Source of the DNA: Wyeomyia smithii
Lineage: Eukaryota; Arthropoda; Insecta; Diptera; Culicidae
Assembly: GCF_029784165.1 (NCBI RefSeq)
Contig: NC_073694.1
Coordinates: forward strand, 27,724,506-27,788,505
Direction of reading: 5' to 3'
DNA: 64,000 bases
The notes below the pieces were generated by a model. It worked only from the letters and a program-made list of their open reading frames with translations, searched no databases and was not told the origin of the DNA. Below, piece by piece: positions 1 to 10,244 of this stretch (its first letter is position 1; every line of letters starts with the position of its first letter). A program made the translations under genes and the position numbers.

Positions 1-114
1 CAAACACAGCAAACATATTTCTTCTGGGCAACAAGGTGAGGCTTTTCCGAACTCTGCGGCACGTTGCTGCTCTGACCAGCGACAATTGGTGACATTAGTG
101 AGCTCTGTGGATCG
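1..114 (-). CDS. Exon 2 (5' part) of divergent C2H2 zinc-finger gene, runs off left edge
   Basis: On the minus strand a pyrimidine-rich stretch ending in TTGCAG (117-115 is the AG-containing triplet) is followed by an open frame to the window edge. With the phase-2 donor of the exon at 394-180 it completes an AG|C serine codon and continues as D-P-Q-S-S-L. It ends at the edge with KKYVCCVC, which has the spacing of the first Cys pair of a C2H2 finger. The implied intron is only 65 bp (179-115). The same AG|C serine junction occurs in all the plus-strand zinc-finger exons of this window, which supports the assignment. The finger array itself lies outside the window, so finger number and specificity cannot be judged. 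It is probably a nuclear DNA-binding protein. It is too short to appear as a free-standing reading frame. Confidence 0.72.
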
Positions 115-179
115 CTGCAACACAGGAGAGCAAATTATTTCGGTGCATTATTGAAATCGTGTCCGCACTCAACATTTAC

Positions 180-394
180 CTGAAACAACCAGCTACCTCA
201 CAGTAGCTGCGACAATTCCCGGTAATCGCCGGTTCTGTATCCATATCCTGAGCATAGGATATCAGAAATTCTTCGACCTGTATCATAGCGGAATCTTCCA
301 GCTTCATCGGCTCTATCGCGATAGGCTCTTCCTCTTCTATCAGAACGGGTTCTACTTTGATGGGGTGTATTTCTATCCGAGTTATGCCAACCAT
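180..394 (-). CDS. Exon 1 of divergent zinc-finger gene: acidic N-terminus with SUMO-type motifs
   Basis: Seventy-one codons from a true ATG (394-392), ending at a donor CAG|GTAAAT in phase 2. The peptide is acidic (EEEEP) and contains IKVEP and MKLED, both fitting the Psi-K-x-E SUMO acceptor consensus. It resembles in composition, length and exon phase the plus-strand first exon at 4056-4258, so the two genes look like divergently oriented family members about 3.7 kb apart. No ZAD or BTB domain is visible. Function is inferred only: the usual role of such segments in zinc-finger proteins is protein-protein contact or modification. The frame stops at TAA four bases after the donor, which supports splicing to the exon at 114. 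Confidence 0.72.
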
Positions 395-666
395 AACATT
401 AGAAGCATTTGGATTTCTTCACTAATTTAGTTTGTCACAAATAGAAACGAATATACACGCTCATTTTTTGTTACTCTAAAATGAGTTAGATATCACCCAC
501 TTTTGAAAAAAGTGGAGGTACCCTAATTAGGGTACTTTTACGGTTACTCACTTCTGAGTAAGGGCGTCATACGTCATACTATAGAAACTGCACCAAAGCC
601 TTAACGTTGAACATAAATAAACAAGTCGTACACGCTAAAAAGGTTCATTGCATAAACCAGTTGTGG
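395..666. other. Upstream region of divergent zinc-finger genes with three adjacent palindromes
   Basis: No gene seen. 497-515 is an inverted repeat (CCACTTTT / AAAAGTGG), 518-535 is a perfect 18-bp palindrome (GTACCCTAATTAGGGTAC), and about 544-561 is TTACTCA / TGAGTAA. Three hairpin-prone repeats within 70 bp, upstream of the minus-strand first exon, could be regulatory or the relic of a small transposon. Confidence 0.5.
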
Positions 667-1036
667 CCAGGGTTGCCACATTTAAATCTGTGTTTTCCCT
701 TGAAAAAATCTGAGCATCTGTATCTGGAACAAAAATATCTGTAAAAAAAAATCTGTATTGTTTAAACATAAAGAACTTTGTATTTTTTAAGTTTTTATGG
801 TACATAAACAAAATTTTTAGCTTAAAACGTGTGAGGAGTTGAAAATATGTTCAATTTGCTTAATATTCAATGAAATAAAATTTGGATTGTTTTTAAAAAT
901 TAATGTCAATTTCGAAAAATCTGTATATCTGTACTTTTCGACGAAAATCTGTATATCTGTATATACAGATTCTGTACCGTTACTTCGACCAAAGATCTGT
1001 AAAATACAGATTAATCTGTACATGTGGCATCCCTGG
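667..1036. mobile_element. 370-bp MITE with 15-bp terminal inverted repeats and 6-bp target duplication
   Basis: The ends are CCAGGGTTGCCACAT (667-681) and its inverse ATGTGGCATCCCTGG (1022-1036), with one mismatch. They are flanked directly by TTGTGG on both sides (661-666, 1037-1042), a credible target-site duplication. The interior is AT-rich, carries many copies of ATCTGTA / TACAGAT and has no coding capacity. Superfamily unassigned. Confidence 0.75.
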
Positions 1037-1440
1037 TTGTGGCTAGCCTGCTGGAAAAGGATATCATTGGATAAATGTTTTCACTGTCGAAAAGTATCCT
1101 GAAAAAATACGACGCATTTTGCGGTGAAAACATTAAATAGATTTTTTTATTGTATTGTTGTTTTTTTGTTAAAACATGGTACGTTTACTGCAAGCTTGCT
1201 TGTTTGCTTGTTTTTTTTTTGAAGTAGAATACTTCTCTCAGGAAGTTCGGCTACATAGGGATGTGAAATGAAAATCTAAAACCGAAAAAAGTGAAATATA
1301 TGTCCAATTTCAAATGCTGATAAATTGGTTAGTTTTCGATGGATTTCCTTCGTTCTTGCAGCAATAGATTGGAAAATCTTCTAAGATTCTTCCCAAAAGA
1401 AGATAATTGTAATTTTATTATTCGCATTATTGTACTATTG
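1037..1440. other. AT-rich spacer with homopolymer runs
   Basis: No gene recognised. TTTTGAAGTAGAATAC near 1215 is repeated in inverted form near 3207 (GTATTCTACTTCAA), and AAAACATGGTA near 1172 is inverted near 3281. The 1.17-3.30 kb block may therefore be one inverted-repeat-bounded insertion. Confidence 0.3.
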
Positions 1441-1479
1441 AAAATAGTCAAGCCTTGTCAAAACGAAAAATTTGACCTC

Positions 1480-1570
1480 TGATTGGTCATTATATGATTG
1501 CTTCCCAAGCACGGTCGACAGAATCATATACCTTGCAATTAAAAACATGCTATTTGGCCTATATAAGAGC
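1480..1570 (+). promoter_or_regulatory. Promoter-like block: inverted CCAAT box and TATA box
   Basis: GATTGGTCA (inverted CCAAT) lies near 1481 and TATATAAG at about 1559-1566, an arrangement like insect histone or other pol II core promoters. It precedes the first of three units ending in histone-type hairpins. No open reading frame follows that I can name, so this could be the promoter of a degenerate gene or a non-coding transcript. Confidence 0.4.
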
Positions 1571-1699
1571 CTGTTACAGCCGAAGCCGCTCATAATAGTT
1601 CTAGACAGCGAAAACAGCAGTCGTCCTTCCTTAGCAACAGCACTAGCCCTGTGGTTGGTCACCACGTCTCAGGAGCAGCGCGGTTCTTCTCAGCGTGTG

Positions 1700-2830
1700 T
1701 CGCCAGACTGCCATTATTCCCCCCGTGTTGGGGCAGCATGAAGATTGCCATCAGGAAATCCAATTTTGAAAATCAAAATGCCTTTTTCAAGACAAATAAA
1801 CAAGTCATTGAAAATTATTAATTTTTTGACAACGCAAGCAAGCATCCTGTATTGGATCCTAGCAATTTAAATCTGTCGCGCCCGTCTAATTCACTGAATG
1901 TGAAATAGCTTCCACAGTGCATGTTGTCCGTGTATCTTAATTCCCCCACTGTTAGGGCAGCTCAAAGGTTGCGATCAGCAACCGGTTTTGAACCGCAAAA
2001 TGCCTTTTTCAAGGCAAATAAACAAATAATTGAAGGTTAATAATTTTCTGGCATCAGCAAAAGCAGACATTATGTGCGGGATGCAATCAAATTCTGTTGT
2101 AGTTGTCTAATTTTTACTTTTTTTCGTAAACCCCCCACGGTAGGGGCAGCGCAAAGGCTGCGATCAGCATAACCGACTTTGAATAATAAACTGCCCTGTT
2201 AGAACGCATTCACAAAAGCAGTTAGTTCGACTATGCAGAACTAATATGAAGTCGATTTAATCAATCAGCATGAGCAGAATTTCGTCGTCTCCCAGCTGCC
2301 AAGTTGCAACATGATGCAACACGCAACAGCGATCAAACGAAATCGCTTGATGTTACAAACCGCAATAAGATACGGGTTAAAACCGTTGCGTGTGTGAGAG
2401 CACAATCGGTGTTTATTCGCTGGATACAAAAATCATATGCGAATTGTCGAATAATTTGTCTGAAGAACATTAGGGAATGGTAAAAGAGTGTTTCTGGAAA
2501 AACTAGCCACATTCATTAGTCGGAAGGTGAGCTGGATGTACCGTCCGGGTTGCGCCTGTGGCTGCCTTCAAATCAAACAAATCACTTGCCCTGTGGTTGG
2601 TCACCACGTCTCAGGCCTCTGCCTGAGAACGAACGCCAACGCGAGCGATCGGGCGAGATTTTTGCCGTACATCAGCCGGCATATCCTCTAATGGAAAAGT
2701 TGGATCATATTGTTCAGAAGAATATTACTGTTGGTAATATTACAGAGATGCGATTGCATTATATTCGATATGGAATTGAACAATTGTTCTTTTGAGGACA
2801 AATAAAACACTTAATTTGAAGAGTTAATAG
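1700..2830 (+). repeat. Three diverged units with histone-like 3' stem-loops
   Basis: Homologous stretches around 1717-1830, 1938-2050 and 2770-2840 share the pattern stem-loop, then CAAATAAA(A)CA, then an AT-rich tail. A further copy of the upstream part, CCCC...GGGGCAGC, lies at 2131-2170 without the hairpin. The hairpins are 1779-1794 (TGCCTT-TTTC-AAGACA), 2001-2016 (TGCCTT-TTTC-AAGGCA) and 2785-2800 (TGTTCT-TTTG-AGGACA): six-base stems with four-base loops, as in replication-dependent histone mRNAs. The phrase GCCCTGTGGTTGGTCACC recurs at about 1648 and 2589. No histone protein is encoded here; this looks like a relic of a small repeated gene. Confidence 0.45.
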
Positions 2831-2839
2831 TTTTGGGTA

Positions 2840-4055
2840 CCAGTAGCAGTATGGTAACAGCCTCAGCGGTAGGTGCAGCCGGTACTTCCATGAGGCGGAT
2901 GTTATAAGGAAGTAAATGGAAGCGGCACGGCGAAACAGTTCGGGTGTGCTTAGACGCGCGTCATTTTTCGTAGTTGATATTATTCCCCACATGAAACGAA
3001 GCGCTTTCGTACGATAGCGGCGGTAATAGCGGTAGATGCATTTGCCAACACTTACTCCAGTAAAGCCGTGTCTAATTTTCAATGTAAAAACACCTTTCTA
3101 TTGTGTTGGCCGTGCGCATTAGGCCTCTGCCAGGCTAAACGCGAAAAGCGGCGTGAACCGATTCGCCCGGCCGTAGGTTAATGTATAGCCGTAAGTAGAG
3201 CTGTGTAAAAGTATTCTACTTCAACCTTGCGGTCGTGGCTTTGCACACAACCCTCCTGTGATTTTTTTTACAATACCATGTTTTAGCAACGTTTTTTTTT
3301 TTTGTTGTTGACTCTACCTCCGACAATAATTTTACCATGATAAACATTGTTAGTGACTTGTGCATGAAAAAAAAGCTGTTAGGATCAGGGGGGATTTACC
3401 GCTGTCAAATTTCATATATGGTCCATGAAGTTTGTTGGTCCATGACGTTTGATAAATTACCAATGTGGCGATAAAACATCACCAATTTTCGTTAAAAACT
3501 TGTTGCTGTCCCAAAATTTCACTACGGAACGCATTATTAATAAAAGTTTTCAGCGATTTCTCGAGTTTTGTTAAATGAGAACGTTCCATTTTACTTCGAT
3601 CAAAACGACAAAATTCGAAACATACAAACGCCTTGTTGCCAAATGTGTTGATCACGGTTTCACGATATTTGACAGATAGATTCCCCCTGCTTAAGATCGT
3701 TAAGATAAATACTCGAGTGAAATTTTGGAATTCGCATCATTCGCATTCTTCACCGATATGACCGAACTTTTCTCAGTCACCACCATATCGATACATGGCA
3801 AAATCCAACCCACAAAACATCGATATGACATTGCTCAACACTATAATGACAGCAGCAATCGTGCGTGGAAGGGAAAAGATTGCAAAAATTGCTCTGGCAG
3901 CAAGTAACGCTACAGTACGGAATTGAAAAGCAAATTTTGATAAATTTGGTACCTTTAATAGTAAAAAAAAAACATTATCTCGAAGCAATTAAGTATACTC
4001 GCTTGTTGGTGAACACTGTGGCAACTCGAAAAAGTGTGCATTTGTGCCAACCAAA
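2840..4055. other. Intergenic / 5' region upstream of zinc-finger exon 1
   Basis: No gene recognised. The last part (about 3895-3960) aligns with sequence upstream of the truncated first exon at 62481 (shared phrase around CAAGTAACGCTACAGTACG versus CAAGTGACGCTACGGTACG at about 62355). This marks it as a conserved promoter or 5' UTR of this gene family. Confidence 0.5.
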
Positions 4056-4258
4056 ATGGAAGAATGTGTTACAATAAAAATGGAGGAAGAACCGAGTGCG
4101 ATAAAAGTGGAAGAGGTTACGATAGCTGATGATATGGGGTGTTGTGATCTACCAATCATAAAAAATAATGAGTCGAGTGTAGTGAAAGATGAGCCCGAAA
4201 CCGGTGAAATGGAAACGACTGCAGCAGCTGACGGCGAAGTTGACGCTTCTAATTCAAG
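4056..4258 (+). CDS. Zinc-finger family 5' exon: acidic N-terminus with three Psi-K-x-E motifs
   Basis: The ATG at 4056 is chosen rather than an upstream GTG in the same frame. The exon encodes about 67 residues, strongly acidic, with IKMEE, IKVEE and VKDEP, three matches to the SUMO acceptor consensus. It ends in TCAAG|GTAACT in phase 2, with a TAA immediately in the intron. Joining to any of the C-starting acceptors downstream gives AG|C = serine. The nearest acceptor is at 4419 (160-bp intron), but that zinc-finger exon is dead. The first intact one is exon A at 6831, implying a 2.6-kb intron. It is the only complete plus-strand first exon in the window. Nuclear localisation and a transcription-factor role are inferred. 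Confidence 0.7.
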
Positions 4259-4418
4259 GTAACTTTTCTCTGTTTTTCTGTACGTTTCACAGTTTGCTGT
4301 CTTTGGACGATAACAATTTCGTCGTGAGAAACGTCTTTGAGAAACCACTTCGATGCAACACAAAGAAAATATCAAGTCCACAAATCTACCTATCAGTCGC
4401 ATTTTTCTTGCGTTCCAG

Positions 4419-4680
4419 CGATGGGGGCGTTTTGAAGCCAAGCCACTCCGATGGTATTTAACGAGAGCACATTTGCAATCTTTGTGGCAAATGATACAGT
4501 AAAAAAGGTTTGCGCTGGTATCACCAAAAACACACTCCGGTGACTGGTCTCACGAGTGGCGAAGTTTTCAGCATTACCATCAGGCTTGACCACCACAAAA
4601 TCGTTCATGTGCAGGGGGAAGAAAAAAACTTAGATGTGACATATGCAAATTTAAGTTCGTTCTGGTTCAACTGCCTGTAG
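4419..4680 (+). pseudogene. Decayed zinc-finger exon directly after exon 1
   Basis: An acceptor matching the family (TATCAGTCGCATTTTTCTTGCGTTCCAG, shown here as ending at 4418) is followed by S-D-G-G-V-L-K-P-S-H-S-D, the counterpart of SHADILESNHTD in the live exons. Then in-frame TAA and TGA stops interrupt a recognisable finger (CNLCGK, stop, YSKKGLRWYHQKH), and a frameshift precedes RCDICKFKF. It was evidently the original partner of the exon at 4056, 160 bp upstream. Its loss leaves that 5' exon to splice further downstream or be orphaned. Confidence 0.75.
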
Positions 4681-4704
4681 ATCCAGCTTCTTCTTACCAA
4701 CAAA

Positions 4705-5038
4705 ACAAAGGACTGGGTTGACAAACTGTAACCACAACCGAGTGATCAATTTCACCCCACTGATCAATTTCATCCCATTCCACGGTACTTAATTTTTCGT
4801 AATTCATGGATGTCGCCCAAGAGATTCTGCATGTATACTAGGGATGTAACGGATATCCGCATCCTCAAAGGACAAAGGACTGGGTTGACAAACTGTAACC
4901 ACAACCGAGTGATCAATTTCACCCCACTGATCAATTTCATCCCATTCCACGGTACTTAATTTTTCGTAATTCATGGATGTCGCCCAAGAGATTCTGCATG
5001 TATACTAGGGATGTAACGGATATCCGCATCCTCAAATG
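4705..5038. repeat. Exact tandem duplication, 2 x 167 bp
   Basis: The block starting ACAAAGGACTGGGTTGACA at 4705 is repeated base for base starting at 4872. I saw no differences. This is either very recent or an assembly artefact. Confidence 0.85.
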
Positions 5039-5110
5039 CGGAACATCCGCATGAAAATTGACGTCCACATCCATATCTGCATCCGTAATCACATACCGCA
5101 TCCGCATCTG
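4836..5110. mobile_element. hAT-like terminus with iterated ATCCGCAT motifs
   Basis: TAGGGATGTAACGGATATCC, followed by many copies of ATCCGCAT or its near variants to about 5110, resembles the repeat-dense end of a hAT-type element. The other end was not found. Confidence 0.35.
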
Positions 5111-5152
5111 CAGATATCTGAAAAATCACATCCGTAAGGGAACATACTTAAA

Positions 5153-5639
5153 TGACGTAGCATTTTTTTCATGATTTTCAACCCCCCCCCCCCTTCCCCC
5201 TCGTAGCATTTGGTCAAAAAACTTCAACCCCCCCTGAAAAAAACGTAGCCCCCCGGTTTTGAGTAAAACATACAAAAATACAAGTGACATGAAAAAAATT
5301 CTTGAAAAAAAAATCATCGTGTCTAATTCAATCTATTTATCATTCTACACTGGAGACAGCAAACACACAAAATATTCCGAAATTCGCACAAAAACTAATC
5401 GGGGCACTTACCAGTTTTGAAGAGAAATGAGTATCTTGCAATTTTAACTATTAAAAACCACAATGAAACACCGATTTTGGTTTTTAGAACAGATTGTGTG
5501 TTTACACAAAATTTCAGAATGCTACAGATAGAAAGATTTCGACAGCTCTCGCTGCAAAACTTTGTGTAATGTTGTAGTGTATTTTTTGTATGCATTTTTC
5601 CTGCGAAAAAAACGGTCTTTCAAAATAAATGCTACGTCG
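5153..5639. mobile_element. Probable MITE bounded by GACGTAGCATTT inverted repeats
   Basis: The left side reads TGACGTAGCATTTTTTTC and the right side is the inverse (AAATGCTACGTCGA ending near 5639). The interior carries C-runs (CCCCCCCC) and no coding potential. The target-site duplication is unclear. Confidence 0.4.
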
Positions 5640-6830
5640 ATTTTAATCCAACCCCCCCACCCCCCTTGTCACAGCTTGTCACAAAACGACTAGAACAGGG
5701 AGGGGTGTCAAACTATCATAAAAAGCTTTCTCGGCCCCAAAAACCTTCACCTACAAAGTTTCACGCTATCGGTTCAGTCATTTCAAAGTCTATATGGATC
5801 AGGCAGACAGAACTCCATTTTTATATGTATAGATTGTTCAAAGATTTATGTTTGTTATCTGTATGTAATCGAGCTGTTAAAAATGATGATAAACAAATAA
5901 AGACAACAAAAAATATTCACTTTAGGAATAAATAATCCGTTTTTTGACGAGAATAGGAGAATGTCGGTAGATTGTAAATGATAAAATCTGATTTTTTCAT
6001 CTAGAATAACTCGCACACCTCGTTTATAACAAAACAGCAAGCGATAGTGTTTTAGATAACTGAACCAAATTGCAGGTTTTTTGTTTCAACACAACATTTG
6101 AACAGATTTCTCGCAATTTCTTGTGATATTCGAGGGTAGCTGTTGTCTATTGTTGAATGGGACATCGCCGTTAATTTCTGCCAATAAATCATACCAGTGA
6201 TTGTAACTGTTCGTGTATTGCCATTTTTTGTAGAATTCTAGAAACTATCGATAGTCATTGAATCACATCTGATTATGAGTATTAAAGTGGTTCAGCGTTA
6301 TATGGAAAAGTTGGAACTTGGTAGCACGGAGCCAGAACAATGTTTTATTGATTCCGTATGAGGCCTCAAACATCTCAATAACTAGTGCCTCGCCTGCAGT
6401 TCGAATTTGTATAAAGATTTGTATGGAAAACCCTAGTTCTTGAAACCTTGACCCAGCCTAATGAGTATTGTGCGTATCCGTTTCGACCACACGGCTACAG
6501 CCATATTTCTGAACTGTTATCAAAATCAACATCACAGGCTCGTGGACGAATGGTAGTTGAACACAATGGAGTTATATAAGAAAAACATGTTTGAAACCAA
6601 GAATAAGACATATAGAATGCACTTAATAGCTATTGCCCTGGTCAATACGCAGAATACTCGGAGAAATTTTGTTTCTACCACTACTGGAATAGTGCCATCT
6701 ATTGTCATTGGACATTTATTCGGGTGTCCCATTGGAAATGTTCTTTTTGGTTGAATATTTGCCTAATCCGCGCAGTTAAAACCACTTTTGTTCCACAATC
6801 TATTAGAGCCGTGTTTTTCTTCCGTTCCAG
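5640..6830 (+). other. Spacer / putative intron upstream of zinc-finger exon A
   Basis: No gene recognised. From about 6690 the sequence is paralogous to 20395-20578 (shared GGACATTTATTCGGGTGTCCCAT-type phrase), so the duplicated unit includes about 150 bp upstream of the acceptor. The last 80 bp hold CCTAATCCGCG (branch-point-like) and the family block CAATCTATTAG..GTGTTT before TTCCAG at 6830. Confidence 0.5.
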
Positions 6831-8160
6831 CCACGCGGACATTTTGGGAACGAATCACACGGATAATGGAGAGCACACCGTCGGACTACCGCTCAAGTGT
6901 GAAATCAGAACTATCGCTAAACTAGAAAGCCACAAAACGATGCACACACGGTCAAGTTTCAAATCTGAAACATGTAACCAGTCTTCGGCACTGAGTGGGA
7001 AACTAAAGCACATGCAAAATCAGGACAATAAGCGACTGTTTGAATGCGACATCTGTTGTAAATCGTTCAACTCATCTAGTAATTTGTGCGCCCATAAAAA
7101 AACTCATGGACCCGCAAAATATGCATCGGAAAAAAAATTCACTTGTGAAATATGTGGTAAAAAATTCCACTTCAAGTCTAGATTGGCGAATCACATGAAA
7201 GTGCATAGCGCAGATGGTCCTCACAAGTGCTTGGTTTGCGGGAAGAACTTCATATTCCCTAGTATGCTCGCACAACATATGCTTAGTCACAGTGATGAAC
7301 ATCGGTTTCAGTGCGACATCTGTGTCTTAACATATAAATCAAAAAGCGCACTAAATAACCATAGAAAAATTCACCTGCTGCACAGATGTGGTGTTTGTAC
7401 GAAGGTTTTTAGTGACAAAGATACGTTGGAGGCTCATCAAAAGACTTATCACAAACAGAATTTGTTGGATCTCAAGTGCGAAATTTGCGATAAACAACTT
7501 CCAACAAAATCTCGTTATATAATCCACATGCGAGTTCACACAGGCGAACGACCTTTTAAATGTGAGACATGCCGTAAAGCTTTCAGCTCAAGAAGCAGCC
7601 TTCGCAGGCATATAATCATGAGACACACACAGGAAATAAGATTCAACTGTGAAGTGTGTGATAAAGGTTTTTACTTGAAAGCACAATTGAGGAGGCACAT
7701 ACGTCTGCACAGTACGGATTATGTGTTCGAGTGTCCGATCTGTGGAAAAGGCTTCAAAACTAATACTTCACTTAAAATGCATGGACACAGTCACAGTGAG
7801 GAGCGTCTATTTAAATGCGACATCTGTGGGATGTCATTTAAAACATCGAGCAATTTGAGAGCACACAAAAAAATCCACGCAATCGTTCCGACGACTGGTT
7901 CTTTTCCGTGTGATGTGTGTAACAAGATTTTGCTCACCGCGTATAAGCTGAGGAAGCATCGAGGATTTCATACTAGACAAAACAATTCACGGCAATACTG
8001 CTGCGATATTTGCAGTAGAATATACTCATCCAGCCATCGTCTCAAGGAGCACATGCGATCGCACACAGGCGAGCGTCCGTACAAATGTGACACTTGTGGC
8101 AAAACTTTTGCCGTCCGAAGGAATTTTACCCGGCATATGCGTGTCGTTCATGATGGCTGA
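6831..8160 (+). CDS. Zinc-finger exon A (13 intact C2H2 fingers)
   Basis: Begins at acceptor TCCGTTCCAG|C and reads S-H-A-D-I-L-G when joined to a phase-2 donor. A degenerate first finger (only one Cys left, before IRTIAKLESHKTMH) and a Cys-poor FKSETCNQ segment are followed from about 7039 by 13 fingers of the C-x2-C-x12-H-x3-5-H type, with TGERP-like linkers at several joints. The stop is at 8158-8160. It is the paralogue of exon C (20579-21893), sharing flanks on both sides. The role is presumably sequence-specific DNA binding in the nucleus; the target is unknown. It is the closest live acceptor to the 5' exon at 4056. The full-length open frame in a transposon-rich setting argues for selection. 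Confidence 0.85.
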
Positions 8161-8737
8161 ATTTATTTGTGGTCTTGATGGTTTTCCTTATTGTTTAATC
8201 ATATCCCATCTCGTTATAACATATAGTAATGTCTCCGTAATATGCAATTAGGACATGAAAATGATATGCAATAACAAGTGGAATTGTTCCTATGCGCATA
8301 AGTATGTACTTCTCTTTGTAATCGTATTTCGTGCTATGGAAACCATCAAAATGATAAGCGAGAATATGAATTCTAAAATCAAAACCGCGAATAACAACTG
8401 TTTTAAGGTTCTGTAACAATTCTAAAATTAAGGTCGTCATTCGATACAACCAGCAGAACATTTTGCTAATGAGAATTCCCTGAAAAAAAACTACTGTATG
8501 TTTTTTGTCATGCAACGATTCATAGGCAAGCATTCCGTTCTGAAAATAGAGAAGAACTTACTTCCGCAACTTTTGTTCGTCATATTGTTGAAATGGAATC
8601 ATTGTAGTAGCTAAGAAGAAAGCTTAACCGGATACGCATATTTTAATGCGTTAGTTCGTTCATATTTACTGTCGGCTAAGTTAGTTGAACCCCCTTTCGT
8701 TCCTCAATCTTTTAGTCGTGTTTTCCTTCTGTTCCAG
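8161..8737 (+). other. Spacer between zinc-finger exons A and B
   Basis: 577 bp without an open first exon of the 4056 type. The left part is paralogous to 21894-22160. The right part (from about 8533) is paralogous to about 33625-33828 upstream of exon D. The acceptor-side block CGGCTAAGTTAGTTG..TTTTAGTCGTGTTTTCC ends at TTCCAG (8737). Confidence 0.6.
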
Positions 8738-9998
8738 CCACGCGGAAGTTTTGGAATCGTACCACACGGACGATGGAGAGCATACCGAAGGATTGTCGTT
8801 TGAGTGTGGAATCTGTAGCAAATCGTTCAGAACTATCGCTAGACTAGAAAGCCATAAAACGAATCACACACGAAAGACACAATATCAGGACGATGAGCAA
8901 CTGTTTAAATGCGACATCAGTGCCGAATCAACCAACTCTTCCAGTATTTTGCACCTGCTCAAGAAATCTCACGCAAAATATACACCGGAAAAGAACTTCA
9001 CTTGTGAAATATGTGGTAAAGATTTTCACTTCAAGTCACATTTGGCGTATCACCTGAGAGTGCATAGTGCGGATGGTCCTCACAAGTGTTTGGTTTGCGA
9101 AAAAAACTTCATATTCCCTAGTGTGCTCGTAAGGCATATGCGTAGCCACAGTGATGAACGTCAGGTTCAGTGCGACATCTGTCCCTCAAGATACAAATCA
9201 CAACACGCACTAAAAAAGCATAAAAAAATCCACCTGCCAGATTTAGAAATGAATTCCACTGAGTTGGACCCCGGTTTAAAAGGTCCCCACAGATGTGGCG
9301 TATGCAGGAGGGTCTATATTAACAAGGATACGTTGGAGGAACATAAAAAAATTCATCACAAAAAGAAAATATTAGATCTCAAGTGCAAAATTTGCGATAA
9401 ACAGCTTAAACAAATGTCTCGTTTTACAATCCATATGCGTAACCACACAGGCGAACGACCTTTTGAATGTGAAACATGTGGCAAATCTTTTAAAACAAGC
9501 AGCTGCCTTGGCAGACATAAAATAAATCACACACTGGAGAAAAGCTTCAAATGTGAAGTGTGTGGGAACGATTTCTACTTGAGCACACAACTGAAGAAGC
9601 ACATGCGTGTGCACAGCACAGACCATCCGTTCGAGTGTACGATCTGTGGAAAAAGCTACAAAGCTAAGGCTTCGCTCCAAATGCACGGGCACAGTCACAG
9701 CGATAAGCGTCTGTTTCGTTGTGACATCTGTGGATTGTCATACAAAACACCCAACAGTTTGGCAACACACAGAAAAATACACACGCTCGTTCCGACTGGT
9801 TCTTTGCAGTGTGATGTATGCAAGAAAATTTTATCCACCGCGAATATTTTGAAGAGGCATCAAAAGCTTCATCTTGGACAAAACAGACAGTACACAGACC
9901 AGCGTCCGTACAAATGCGGTACTTGTGGCAAAACTTTTGCCTCGCAACGCAACTGGAGCCGGCATATGCGTGAACACAACACGTCAAGCAATTCATGA
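8738..9998 (+). CDS. Zinc-finger exon B (12 intact C2H2 fingers)
   Basis: Acceptor TCTGTTCCAG|C, then S-H-A-E-V-L-E. The first finger (FECGICSKSF...HKTNH) is intact here, unlike in A and C. The second is broken (FKCDIS: second Cys replaced, His missing). Eleven further fingers follow to YKCGTCGKTF...HMREH and a short NTSSNS tail. Compared with D it lacks the YCCEICSRIF finger between QNRQYTD and QRPYKC, an apparent in-frame finger loss. B pairs with D, as A pairs with C. No 5' exon is visible in the 577 bp upstream. Confidence 0.85.
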
Positions 9999-10244
9999 AT
10001 GTTGCATTTAATTTTAGTCTTGATGTTGAATCAGAATCGTGAATAACAACTATTTTAAGGTTTTGTGAAGTTCGTCATTCGATACAACCAAAGACGACTG
10101 TTTTTCTGCCAGAACTTGAGAATCTGATGCGAAATATAAGCGCTTAAACCCTGACCACTTTTTCCATGATTGAACCTAATTTTCCATCCGCGCCCCCAAC
10201 TTCCAGATAGACGTAGTCCTACGTCAAAAAGTTCGATCAAATCT
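9999..10244. other. 3' flank of exon B
   Basis: No gene. TTGAGAATCTGATGCGAAATATAAG near 10117 recurs near 33511, upstream of exon D. That shows the duplicated B unit extended this far. Confidence 0.5.

Noticed and set aside
2759..3082. 107-codon minus-strand frame in the hairpin-unit region
   Set aside because: No recognisable domain, ends in the stem-loop unit and shows no codon regularity. I also looked for histone coding sequence here and found none.
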